64,000 bases of DNA. Origin: Endomychus coccineus (Eukaryota > Arthropoda > Insecta > Coleoptera > Endomychidae). The translations under genes were made by a program, and so were the position numbers. Location: NCBI GenBank assembly GCA_958510875.1, contig OY294067.1:258665736-258729735 (forward strand). The letters are read 5' to 3'. A model generated the notes under the pieces. That model searched no databases. It was not told the origin of the DNA and saw only the letters and a list, made by a program, of their open reading frames with translations. Below are positions 24,235 to 34,345 of the stretch, piece by piece; position 1 is the first letter of the stretch, and each line of letters starts with the position of its first letter.

Positions 24235-24445
24235 TAACAGTCAAAGAGACGTCCTGTGACTGAGGTCGGCGACCGGTATGTCGTGGCCTTGAACCAGCCA
24301 CGCCGCTCCCTGTTCCGACGAGTACGCTCCCGGAGGTAATTAAGCGGTGCAGCGCAGCTAATTGAAGCTGTAGCGCTTGCGTTCTGAACACTTATTAAAG
24401 AAGAGCGCACTGGGTCACGAAGGGAATGATGAACGAGGATGAAAG
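24235..24445. promoter_or_regulatory. GC-rich island with homeodomain-type words
   Basis: A 210-bp block is clearly richer in GC than its flanks. It holds GGTAATTAAG and GCTAATTGAAG within 30 bases of each other (24334-24368), both containing homeodomain-like TAAT cores, and the palindrome-like GCAGCGCAGC. The minus ORF 24234-24449 is arginine-rich and unconvincing. A conserved enhancer or an unspliced exon are both possible; the call is from composition and motif only. Confidence 0.3.
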
Positions 24446-24851
24446 TCAAGGGAAAGTATTTATAAAGAGTGAAATTAAACAGACTTGGGGTAGGTCACGA
24501 ATATCTTCCGTCTCCCCTTTGGGTATGACCATTCATTAACTCATTTTCTCTAGACACATTATTTTCAACTTGTTCTTTGAAGTTTTCCTTGAAAATGTTC
24601 TTTTGTTTTGACTTCAAGCATATTCCTCCGGGTACATGGAATATTCCAGTTAACTAGTGGTGTATACTCAATACAATTCTGAATTATTCAATAATAGATG
24701 GAACAGACTAGACGTTTCCTTTGTTATTGAAATAAATGAGAATTGATTTTTGATAAAAAGGTGATGTACATGACCTCTTTCTATTTGCATTACAAAGTAA
24801 AATAACTGTTAATAAATTTCCTGAATATTATAAAACAAAATATTGGCACGC

Positions 24852-24878
24852 GTTTCGTCAACGATGTGACTTTATCAA
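24852..24878 (-). ncRNA. Hammerhead-like core of Penelope type
   Basis: The minus strand reads TTGATAA, GTCAC, a loop, GTTGAC and GAAAC followed by GCGTG. This is the same layout as the motifs at 32353-32379 and 34290-34318, which end Penelope-like copies. Relative to the canonical CUGAUGA the box has C-to-T and G-to-A changes. It is probably a solo tail of a Penelope-like element, as no endonuclease remains beside it. Confidence 0.4.
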
Positions 24879-25699
24879 ACACTACTGATGAAGAAAATTA
24901 ACATGGAAGAGTAACTATATAAATATAAACATTCCAACAGCATTTTGAGCATTTGAGAATCGATCTACCATAATTTTGACATGATGTCTGCGGGTATGTA
25001 TTATTTATCATTTATTATGTATGTGCGTGTGTGTATGTGCGTAATCCACTGTGGAGGCGATTTTGGCGTTCGAATTGGTCGTATAAATTTAAAATTCTGC
25101 AGATAGTTTTAAAATGGTGAAAATAGAAACTGTGTTGTTTTTGGGCTAGGTAGCCCCGTTTCGAGTGGTATTTCTGACATCGATCTTCATTTTTTGGAAT
25201 TAAATTACGGTATTTTATTAAACCATAAGGGCAACCTTCTGGTTGAGAATATATATAACACGCATATATTTAATAGGCAGAAGTGTCCGAAATTCTCATT
25301 TTAAAATTCGAGTGACATCATCTATGTGACATTAGGTTCTTTTTATGACTTCATTATATGCATGAGGTATAGGCTTCATGATACTCTGGTGCACGTTTGA
25401 TAGTTCATGTGATAACAAGTGTCAATATAAAGAAAGTTATATTAAAGTGTAAATAATTGCGAAAGTCAACCTGATAGCGGTGTAATTTTGAAACACAGAA
25501 TTCTGATACATTATGTATACCATATAAATAAAAATTCGGCCAATGGCAATCACAAAGTTTACATCGATACAATGTATAGATGAAAGAGTACTCTTAACGA
25601 CATGGTTTGATAATTTCGGTTTTTCGGTTGGTCCAAAAAAACCAAAATAATGAAAAATATGTTAAATCTAAGGCCATGATTTAATAACTCATTTTTTTG

Positions 25700-26560
25700 G
25701 ACATTTTGTGAGGAGCGAAAATATAAATTTCTTAAGCAGTCTTCGAACGAACACTTGGCAAATATTCTCAAAGATTGGACTTTCAGCATGGAGCGAGCTA
25801 ATGGCAACGATTATAAGGAAGGAGTTGTGGAGACAATTTGGTGTATTCCCGCAAAGCTTCTCCAGAAAACAAACATTGAAGATTTTTAACGGGAACTAGA
25901 CCCATTCAAAGACATAGTTTTTGAGGATGCCGGAAAGACAAGTGCGGCCAAAAGAAGAGAGCTACAAGCGTTTCCAGAGAAAAGGAAATCCAGTACTGCA
26001 GCTCAGACAACTGAAGAAATCAGCAAGATTGTTGAAAACTTTGACAAAAACTCACCTCACGGCTTGCAGAAAAAGCTCTACCAGATTTCTGCTGTCGACA
26101 TGTATGGTGAACTTATAGGTCGTATTGAATACAACACCATATTCTCCTTAACTACATAGGGCGGAGAAAAACATACCACTGCATCTAAATGGTTAACATA
26201 GAACAAAAAATGTCAAGACAAGTGTCCAGTGCGTCTACTACAGAAGATATTGAGCAACTGAACACCACATATCAAAACGAATCGATTATTCTCAACTCCA
26301 AATTCGGATTGAAAGAAGGCAGGTATTTGGTACAAAAATTGTCCAATGGCTATTAAACAAGTCGGTAAGTGAGCACGTTTAGGCACGCAAACAATTCAAC
26401 AAAATCAATGAGTCTTTCAAACCATATCTAAAGCTAAGCAATGAACCTATTCCTAACATCGTAGAACAAATGAGAGAAAGAATCCTGCCGTGCACTACCA
26501 ATATAGGTAGCTCAACCTCATCGACAGATAAGAATGTTTCAAATATTACTTAAAATAAAT
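25700..26560 (+). pseudogene. Decayed protein-coding remnant of unknown family
   Basis: From ATG at 25788 one frame gives MERANGNDYKEGVVETIW, then KLLQKTNIEDF. It is broken by a single TAA and continues in the same frame for about 90 codons through DPFKDIVFEDAGKTSAAKRR, TEEISKIVENFDKNS and SAVDMYGELIGRIEYNTIF to a stop at 26157. In another frame, MVNIEQKMSRQ at 26189 leads to LNSKFGLKEGRYLVQKLSNG, and after a shift KSVSEHV and NKINESFKPYLKLSNEPIPN run to about 26550. The text is protein-like (charged, no low complexity) and nearly continuous. It was once one or two ORFs of about 250 residues in total. No family is recognised; a transposon or an old viral insertion are possible, as is a host pseudogene. 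Confidence 0.5.
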
Positions 26561-27779
26561 AATTGTACGTTCAATATAAATACAAAATGATTGATACATA
26601 TTATAACTTATTATTATCGTTTTATTCATTATATGGACAGAAGGAATACGATTCAAGCATACGAATATATAATTCAATTATACTAATAACCTCCTCACTC
26701 GACGTATATCTTTATTCGCAGAATACGTCGTATCATTTGGAAGTATAATTGATTATTTTCTATGCTCTTGTGATATTAAAACTGAGTATAATTCAACGTC
26801 TTTCATTAGAGGTTTCTAAATCATTTCCAATATATTTACTGTTCCTACAATCATTTATATTTGAAATGCAGGCGAGTTCGATACTTTGTAATTTTCTATC
26901 AATTCGCTAAAGAAGAATTCATTCTACAATATTTAGTTGATATGGCTAGGCATATAACTCTGAAATAAAGCTCATAATGTAATGGGTTCAATAAATAATT
27001 CGTTCTGGTATCACGATTTCTATAAATGAAAATCATCAAACATATGCACATTATTCTTCTGATAATTTTTTTTCAAAACCTGCATCAAAATAATACAGTG
27101 GAAAATGTATCTCAACGTTACATCGCATTACTGCGAAATGCCGTCTTACGACCGCCACGAATGCAATCAGAGCTTGAAGGTGTCAGTTCATAAAGCTCAT
27201 CATCATCAAAAGAATATTCTAGAGTTTAATGAGATTAGCTCAACGACACTCACGTATGAAAATTCCTAACTATATAATTGACGGGTCATAATTAATGAAT
27301 TATATTCCATATTTACGTCAAACGTACGTGAACAAAATGTTTCTAGTCTTACTTCGTTGGTTTCAATTTTGATTCCTGATTTTTTGTTTACTCAGCTTTG
27401 TTTTATTTCTCCATAAATAAACTATATATTCTCTCATATTCCAGACATTGCTTTTTTATTCTGTACTCACCATGTTCAATACTACTGAATTTATAAACCC
27501 ATATTGAGTTTAGATTTAATTTAACTTTGTTAAAGTATATTATTATTTTAGAGAATCAATGAAATTCTTGTCATTACGCACTATCATGATTGCGATAGGT
27601 AGGTCATTGTTCATTATTATATTATAAAGAATCTGAGGCTGAATCAGTTGTTGCTCAAACACAGTGGGTTCTTAGCCAAAATGAGTTTACTTTCCGCAAT
27701 GCCTTTTTCAACAGTGTTCAGGTAGTGCTAAAACCTCTTAACATTGCTTAACCTAATTAATGAAACTCTGTATCTGTCT
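26561..27779. other. AT-rich DNA, no supported feature
   Basis: Only short AT-driven ORFs (for example 26563-26748) are present and no repeat was recognised. Confidence 0.4.
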
Positions 27780-28660
27780 TCAGCAGTTTTTTATTATTAC
27801 TTTGACTATATGAGAGGAAAACCTATAATGTTCGAAGAACATCGTGTGATTCAGCGGTGGAATGTTGGGATAGGAGATGGGCATTCCAATTTTTCTTGAA
27901 GATTTGGAGGTTATAGGCATAAGGGAAGATCTTACTAGGCAAAGAGTTACACTACTTCGCCGTTCGATAGAAAAATGAAGGTAGGAAGGAGTGCTGCTCG
28001 ATAATGAAGGGGTGACTAGCTCGTCTAGTCCGCCTATCTTGAGGAATCTCTCCTGGTGGAATAACAGACGACATTTTCGATGAACACCGACCATGAAAAT
28101 ATCTATGTAAAAAAGAGAGAGATGACCCACCTTTCTACGATATTGTGGAGAGGCCAATGAATTTGTGAGTGTGACATCATCAATCATATGAATAACTCTC
28201 TTCTATATAGAATCCAAGAGCTTCAGCGCATGTTTGGGAGGCGAACTCCAAACATGTGAACAGTACTCCAGAATAGGTCGAAACTGTGTCGATTATGAGG
28301 AGCTGCTGGGATGTAATGTTTTTCTGAAGTGGTTTTCGCAATGAACCTCCCATGATCATCCATAAGAAGGTGCTGTGGGTGGTGATCCCGAGCATGGATC
28401 CTGAAGACTTCATAGGAATAGTTGTACCTGACATCATCATATTAGGGATTGGAGGATCTGCCTTCCTAGAGACAGCAAGCTTGAGTTTTGGTTGCATTAA
28501 ACTTTACTAAATTATTAGATCCTCATTACAAATGTTGCCAGGCCTGTCAACATGTCTCGGTCTCAGTCCTCAGGCTTCATTCGATGGTATAGGGGCTCTA
28601 GATGAGATAGGGGTATGAAGTGTAGTGCTAAACTCTCTAAGTCACTGACTTGATTTTACC
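27780..28660 (-). mobile_element. LINE family L-A 3' fragment, longest in window
   Basis: Reading the minus strand: a degraded region near 28640-28510; FSRKADP-like SRKADPPIPNMMMSGTTIPM at 28480-28410; ITSQQLLIID near 28310; SGVLFTCLEFASQTCAEALGF near 28260-28200; IDDVTLTNSLASPQYRRKVG then LSLFY at 28187-28110. After shifts, IFPYAYNLQIFKKNWNAHL lies near 27920-27870. The order matches the thumb and C-terminal part of L-A ORF2, ending with the usual FP..YNLQ.FK tail. Multiple frameshifts show it is inactive. It lies 5'-truncated, as is usual for LINEs. Confidence 0.85.
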
Positions 28661-29984
28661 GTCTAATGCATAACAAAACTCAATTTCGATTAGAATCAGT
28701 TACCTGCCAATTATTGTTATAGCCACAAGTTAAGAAGAAGTTTTTGCTGAAAACGGTTTCAGCTTTAATAGTTCATAACTTGAAATTTGAGAAATCGTAT
28801 CTCAATGTATAGGCTGAAAATACCGCTGCAAAAAGTCCGAACACTTGTGTTCATTTTTAAATAATTTTCTCGAGAATTATAAGCCAACAGAAATCACAAG
28901 ACTGCTCCTATTCTACGACACTTTTGGTACAAATTTTTAAGGGGTGGAGGTGGTGGTGGTTTGAGGACCTATCGTGTGACAACAATTCCGCCATTGTAAT
29001 GGAAATTGAAATGCGTTAATCGATTCTATCGTAATCCTCAATATATTGGAATAATAGTCACTTCAAATGCCAAAAACAGGATTGTAAGTAGCCTGCAGAA
29101 TTCATAATAAAATATTGGATTTTATAAATTTGATTCCGAAACTACATCATTCTAGCAAACCAGGCGTTATAAAACGACTGGATATATCAATGGTTGTATT
29201 TCACATTCATTCAAACTTGGCTATACTAACCCTCTTCCTTTACCAAGAACTCCTGCTCACAACGGACCTATTCCAATATTGAAAAGTGAAATAGTCCCTT
29301 TGTAGTGAGTTGATGACGAAAAGAATATTTTTATGAAGAAATTATCAATTCTGGGAATACCAAGGAGCGTGCACGTCAATATAAAAAATGTTTTCTTTGA
29401 ACATTACTTTTTGTAAGTGTGTGTCTACGATAATTCTCAATTAAGAAAATGTGTACAAACTAATTGATGAAATTAGTTCTTAAAAGTACGACTATTTTGC
29501 ATTATTTGTCCTCTACGCTAAAAAAAAAACGTATTTTTCAATTTTTCAAAACTTGCCAAGAGTTTCTCGGTGTATTCAAGTAATAACCTGATCCAATTAC
29601 TCTATGATCAAATTTCACTTCAATATCCAGATATTATAGGAATATTATAGTGTTCAGACTGAAAAAACAACTTATTATTGGTTCATGTTCATTAAAATCA
29701 TAAATTTTTCTTCAGTCTAATGTCCAATAACTCATCCTAGAAAGAAGGTCGAGCGCAATCTTGTAATTTACATTCCATATAACTTATGATGTACTTTACA
29801 TATAGAAATATTGAAGTAATGGAAAACTGAGAATGTTCCGTACTTTAATAAGACGTTTAGAGCGTTCCTACATCGTTTCCTTTCGACAAAAGGAACAGAA
29901 AAGGAGTGTAATATAGCACCGGGATGTAAAGTGCGAGGAAATGTGAGCTTATTTCCTGCAAAGTAGATAGGTTTTCGCCATTTT
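28661..29984. other. No recognised feature
   Basis: AT-rich, with a G-rich run (GGGGTGGAGGTGGTGGTGGT) at 28940-28962. No ORF of note. Confidence 0.4.
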
Positions 29985-30240
29985 TGTATTGATTCCGATT
30001 GAGTAGATATCGAGTTGTGAGCCCAGATATAGCTGAGGGGCGGTCACACCCCCGCTAGGTTACACCCCCGACGGCTCCCTGACGTATCGTATGTGAATGT
30101 GTGAAGGCGTCTTAGGGCGGACAGTTGACTAATACTTGTTCCGTATGAGAAAAGAAAGAAAAACTTTTAGACGGGCGAATTTCCCACCCCAGCGACGTTC
30201 ATGTCTTGCGCTTAGGCCACAGCCACCTGATATCCCTTCC
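29985..30240. promoter_or_regulatory. GC-rich island with repeated ACACCCCCG words
   Basis: Composition jumps for about 250 bases. CACACCCCCGC at 30046 and TACACCCCCGA at 30060 repeat the same C-rich word, of the kind bound by Sp/KLF or Gli zinc fingers. GACGTATCGTATG and GGGCGGACAG follow. No ORF or splice pattern stands out. A promoter or enhancer is possible; only composition supports this. Confidence 0.25.
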
Positions 30241-30729
30241 TAATATATATACTTTTCTTATGTACCTATACTATTTCATTCGTTGCTGGATATAAATTTT
30301 ATGGAACGTTGAATTCACTAGAGGCACGTCCAAATGTATTTGATTTATATTTACTTCGTATAATACATTCCAATAATTATCTTCCAATATTCTATATTAA
30401 GATATAGCCACGTGTGTCTCTGATGTCTGATATGCAACAACAAATCAATCAGTTTGTCAATTGTTAATGAGATACTTGTTTACTTGTTTTTAATTGAATT
30501 GAAACTAACCTGGATCCTGGATATTATTGGCGAAAATCGATGACCACTAATGAGCTAGTAATGTGAACCACTTATTCAACGAGTAATCCCAGTAATGAAT
30601 TGAATTGAATGTCAACCTTATTTTCATTCGATTGTTCTTTCAACAAAACGATGAAGCAATGCCTTTAAAGTCATAGGTTTAATGTAATTTGATTGACAGG
30701 CAACCTATGACTCACTTGATTTGATTGTA
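30241..30729. other. No recognised feature
   Basis: AT-rich DNA up to the TA target site of the palindromic element. Confidence 0.4.
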
Positions 30730-32137
30730 CAGGGTGTCCCAGGTTCTAGTAGCAGAACTTTCACAGTCGGTAGAAAATTTGATTTTGAGAATAAAAGTTC
30801 CCATCAACATATATGCACAGACGCTTAATTTTTGAAATACAGGGTGTTGAATTTAAAAAAAAATTTCTTCATTTTGTTCGTATCTCCGAAGATAATCAAG
30901 ATGTCTCAATAAAATTTGGTACCGTGGATGAGCAGATAGGTTACCACATTTGCATATAATTTGAGACCGGTATTACTTGCAGTGGCGTAGATTTAGATAT
31001 TTAATAACAATAAATAGACCCGAAAATTGTTATCACCGTAAAGACTACTTTTTAGGAACAAACTTGGATGCGGAATTCGGATCTAAGCATATAATCGAAG
31101 GTGGAAGCCGTTACTTTATGGTAATTTATCATTTTGATTATATGAAAGAATAACTAACTACTTTGTTTTTATATCACTTTTATTAATGATAGCGTGAAAA
31201 CGTAACTATAGTGTTGAAACTATAGTTACGTTTTCACGTTATTATTAATAAAAGTGGTATAAAAACAAAGTAGTTATTCTTTCATATAATCTAAGCAAAT
31301 AAGGTATCTCTCCACATCGTTGTATCTGGCACCGTTTCACGGCAAATTCAATTTTTGCGAATAATTACCATCACCATGAAAATCTGGTAAAAATTGAAAA
31401 AAGAGGAACCTTAAATTAAAGAGCGTCGTAGGGTGAAAAAAATGAAATAAGCTTACAAAGAATGGCCGAATAACAAATTTTCATTTCCAAAAATGTTTGA
31501 TCCAGATAACTACAATGTACTTCAATTTATAGTGAGTCCACCAACAAGAGTAAACAAGACACCATTTTTTAATTTTAAGTATTAATTTTAGAGAAATTGG
31601 TCAAAATGATTACCATTTTCTCGTGTACATAGTTCACAACGTCGCACAATACATCTTCCTACTTCAATGAATACCTTTTTCCAATTTTCATCTGATTTTC
31701 ATGGTGGTGGTAATTCATCACAAAAATTAAATTTGTCGTGAAACGGTGCCAGGTACAAAGAAATATCAGGAGACCTTATCTATTTTGATTTAAATTCTGT
31801 ATCGAAATTGATTACTAAAAAGTAACTTTTACAGGGTGATAACACTTTTCGGGTCAATTTATTGTTATTAAATACCTATATCTACGCCACTGGAAATACC
31901 ACCGGTCTCAAATTATGTGCAAATGTGGTAACCTGTCTACGCATTCACTGTATCAAATTTCATCAAAACACCTTGATTATCTTCGGAGATACGTACAAAA
32001 TTAAGAATTTTGTTATAAAATTCAACACGTATTTCAAAAATTAAGCGTCTGTGCATATATGTTAATTGGATTTTTTTTTCAAAATCAGATTCCCTATCGA
32101 CTGTAAAAGTTCTGCTACTAAAACCTGGAACACCCTG
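30730..32137. mobile_element. 1.4-kb palindromic TA-flanked element (family P2)
   Basis: It begins CAGGGTGTCCCAGGTTCTAG after TA and ends CTGGAACACCCTG before TA. Left-arm words reappear inverted in the right arm: CATATATGCACAGACGCTTA at 30809 against TAAGCGTCTGTGCATATATG at 32042; ACCACATTTGCATATAATTT near 30945 against its partner near 31905; GGCACCGTTTCACG at 31328 against CGTGAAACGGTGCC at 31738. The arms are about 550-650 bp with a loop near 31400-31670. A second hairpin is inserted in the left arm at 31136-31291. The ORF at 31862-32044 is a shadow. The 150-bp MITE at 16158 derives from this family. Confidence 0.85.
31136..31291. mobile_element. 156-bp hairpin nested in the P2 palindrome
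   Basis: Arms 31136-31211 and 31220-31291 are nearly perfect complements, meeting at CGTAACTATAG and CTATAGTTACG around an 8-base loop. The ends are GATTATATGAAAGAATAACT and its complement. It lies inside only one arm of the larger palindrome, so it is a later insertion. A target duplication was not identified. Confidence 0.75.
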
Positions 32138-32388
32138 TATACATACAGGATGCTTTCGTATATTATGTAGATTTACGAGCTAAAAATCATCACATGATCA
32201 AGCAATGTAATATTTTGGGATCTGAGTCAAATAAATGTACTGCTACTACCACATGTTAGTTATTACTCGTGGTAGTACCTCTTGACGAAACGCGTCGCAC
32301 GATTTTGTCTTATAATATAGTGGAAATTTATCAACACTGTATCTCAAGCACTTTTCAACTGCGATGCAGTTATTATCAAACAATTGTA
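32138..32388 (-). mobile_element. Outer tail of the left Penelope-like copy
   Basis: Minus-strand sequence from 32388 to about 32260 continues the 3' tail of the Penelope-like copy at 33005-33540, from which it is separated by the MITE at 32389-32996. It contains TTGATAA, AACTGC, ATC, GCAGTT and GAAA at 32353-32379, which aligns with 34290-34318 of the mirror copy. A GACGAAACGCGTCGC word at 32284-32298 is typical of such tails. Confidence 0.55.
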
Positions 32389-32996
32389 CCGGGATATCAA
32401 AAATTATCTTGGTCAAAGGTGGTTGTGGAATCTAAAACGTGTGTCTTACTTTACGTTCGAAATAATTATGTCACTGTCACACTGACAAAATCAATAACCT
32501 ACAAATTTCATACCTATTCATTTCAGTTGTAAAACAATAATGAATTACAAATTATGAATTAACGGTTTTAGTAACAAGAAAAACTAAATTACAGTAATTG
32601 TTGGAAATGTCCCCCGTTTTGTTTGATGCACATTAACTAGCGCACCCGTTCGAAAATAGGCTCCAATCATGAAAATTTTGTGCTGTGTGGTAAGAGGCAT
32701 GATTCAAAAACTGGATTAGAAAATTTCAGCACAATGACTTAACAGATTCTGACACAACAAAACATATCCAAAAATTTAAAGTAAGAGACACGTTTTACAT
32801 CCCACAACCACCCTTGATCAAGATAATTTTTAATTTGTAGTTCATTATTGTTTCACAACTGAAATAAATGGATATGAAATTTGTAGGTTATTGATGATGT
32901 CAGTGTGAAAGTGACATAATTATTTCAAACGTAAAGTAAGACACACGTTTTAGATTCCACAACCACCCTTGACCAAGATAATTTTTGATATCCCGG
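32389..32996. mobile_element. TA-flanked inverted-repeat MITE, short M1-family member
   Basis: The ends CCGGGATATCAAAAATTATC and its complement are flanked by TA. The inverted arms are about 170 bp, longer than in the 943-bp copies. They extend through GTCACTGTCACACTGACA and ACCTACAAATTTCATA. Near 32784-32830 a partial second copy of the right terminus (CACGTTTTACATCCCACAAC) lies in direct orientation, so one terminus has been duplicated. The flanks match the uninterrupted Penelope tail at 34275-34300, which supplies an empty-site comparison and confirms the boundaries. The ORF 32269-32532 crosses the boundary and is incidental. Confidence 0.9.
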
Positions 32997-33004
32997 TATA
33001 TGTG

Positions 33005-33540
33005 CTGATTCTAAAACTAAGGTTATGGAAAGAATGCTGAATATTTAATAGTCAAACTTGAGAAAGGGTTAGTTACGACATCTAGCAAAGCGGCCATTAT
33101 GTTAATTCTAATGAATGAATGTGATACAGGTGCTTCTTGGATAAAAATAAACATCAAATATTCCAGGTAGTAAATATCCTATCAGTTGAAAAAGTACTTA
33201 TAATACGTGTTCCTGGAGTTAACTTAAGATTGATCGAAGTCCTTTAATAATGGACTCTTTTCGATGAAAGAAACTCAAAATTCAATAAATAATATCTGGG
33301 TTTAAACATTCCCATAGCCTCCGAGGATCCCGGAAAATGTTTGTCGTTGTATCTTAAGAAAGACCCGATTTTGTGCTTGTATGACCAGTTTGCAAGGCAG
33401 CAAACTTATCAATGTTAATACTACGAACATGATAAACATGATGTTTGAACCTGGTAGAAATATTCCTCTTTGTTGAACCAACATAACAGTCATCACAATT
33501 ATTGCATTGAATTTAATATATCAAAATCTGCCATTTTACT
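33005..33540 (-). mobile_element. Penelope-like element, GIY-YIG endonuclease end (left, inverted copy)
   Basis: Minus-strand translation gives IQCNNCDDCYVGSTKRNIST near 33515-33455, the GIY-YIG-type block of Penelope-like elements: Cys pair, then YVGSTKR in place of YIGQTKR, with the conserved R. RFKHHV and KFALQTGHTSTKSGLS follow. A stop near 33350 precedes the usual H-TGH..... E/R tail region. Further on, GYLLPGIFDVYFYPRSTC near 33190-33130 is shared with the mirror copy. The 3' flank ends with a TTAGTTTTAGAATCAG word at 33021-33006. RT is absent. Confidence 0.8.
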
Positions 33541-33639
33541 GGACGTGTTACTTAGCAAGTGGTTTGATTTAGATTCGCATTCATATGTAGGTTAAACTTT
33601 TATTCTCTAGAAGGTATTCGTTAGTATATCTACTAAGTT

Positions 33640-34345
33640 AGGTTAGGTAAGTGCAAGAAGTGATCCCAAGAAGTTCAAATCATTCTCTTATGATCTTACA
33701 TTCACTAATAAACTAACTGATACAATCAAGAGAGCTTATGGTAAGCCTACATTTAAATGCAATTCTAAATTGAACACTTACTCGGTAACACATTCATTAA
33801 AATTTCAGATAAATCAGGTATATATGAAAACCAGTGCGATGGCTTTGATAAATGTTATGTCGGCTTAACTAAGAGGAATATTTCTACCAGCATTACAAAC
33901 CAATCATACCATTATAGAATCGGATCTTTCTCTCTTGATATAGCAAAGAACCTTTGTTATGTTTTTTGGAGGCTATAGAAATGTATCAACATAGAGCTCA
34001 TTTATTGAGTTTTGATTTTCTACTATCCTAACAAGCCACTTCGATAAATCTCAGGTTAACTTCAAGAACCCGTATTATTGGTAATTATTTGTTTACTAAT
34101 AGGATATTCACTACCTGGTATATTTGATGTTTATTTTCAGCCAAAATGTACCTGTAACACACATTCTTTAGATTTATCATAATGGCTGTTGTATTACGGT
34201 TTGTAATTGTCCCTTTCCCAAATTTCACTATTAAGGTTTCGCATTCTTTCATAATCTTAGTTTTAGAATCAGTTTACATGATAATGTCTTTGATAATGGG
34301 TTGCGTCGCAGTTGAAACGCGCTTCAGATAAGTTACAATTTGATC
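33640..34345 (+). mobile_element. Penelope-like element, GIY-YIG endonuclease end (right, mirror copy)
   Basis: Plus-strand translation gives DKSGIYENQCDGFDKCYVG then LTKRNIST at 33808-33890, again the GIY-YIG block (GIY intact, YVG for YIG). Then IGSFSLDIAKNL, and near 33980 YQHRAHLLSFDFL-like text. GYSLPGIFDVYFQPKCTC at 34100-34155 parallels the minus copy. The 3' flank repeats the CTTAGTTTTAGAATCAG word at 34256-34272 and then a hammerhead-like core at 34290. Several stops are present. It lies head-to-head with the left copy about a centre near 33600. Confidence 0.8.
34290..34318 (+). ncRNA. Hammerhead-like core in Penelope tail
   Basis: TTGATAA, then GGTTGC, GTC, GCAGTT and GAAAC. The equivalent in the mirror copy (32379-32353, minus) has the perfectly paired stem AACTGC/GCAGTT; here the same stem is kept by wobble pairs. 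The first box differs from canonical CUGAUGA by C-to-T and G-to-A. Conservation of the stem in two diverged copies supports a structural role in the parent element. Confidence 0.5.
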
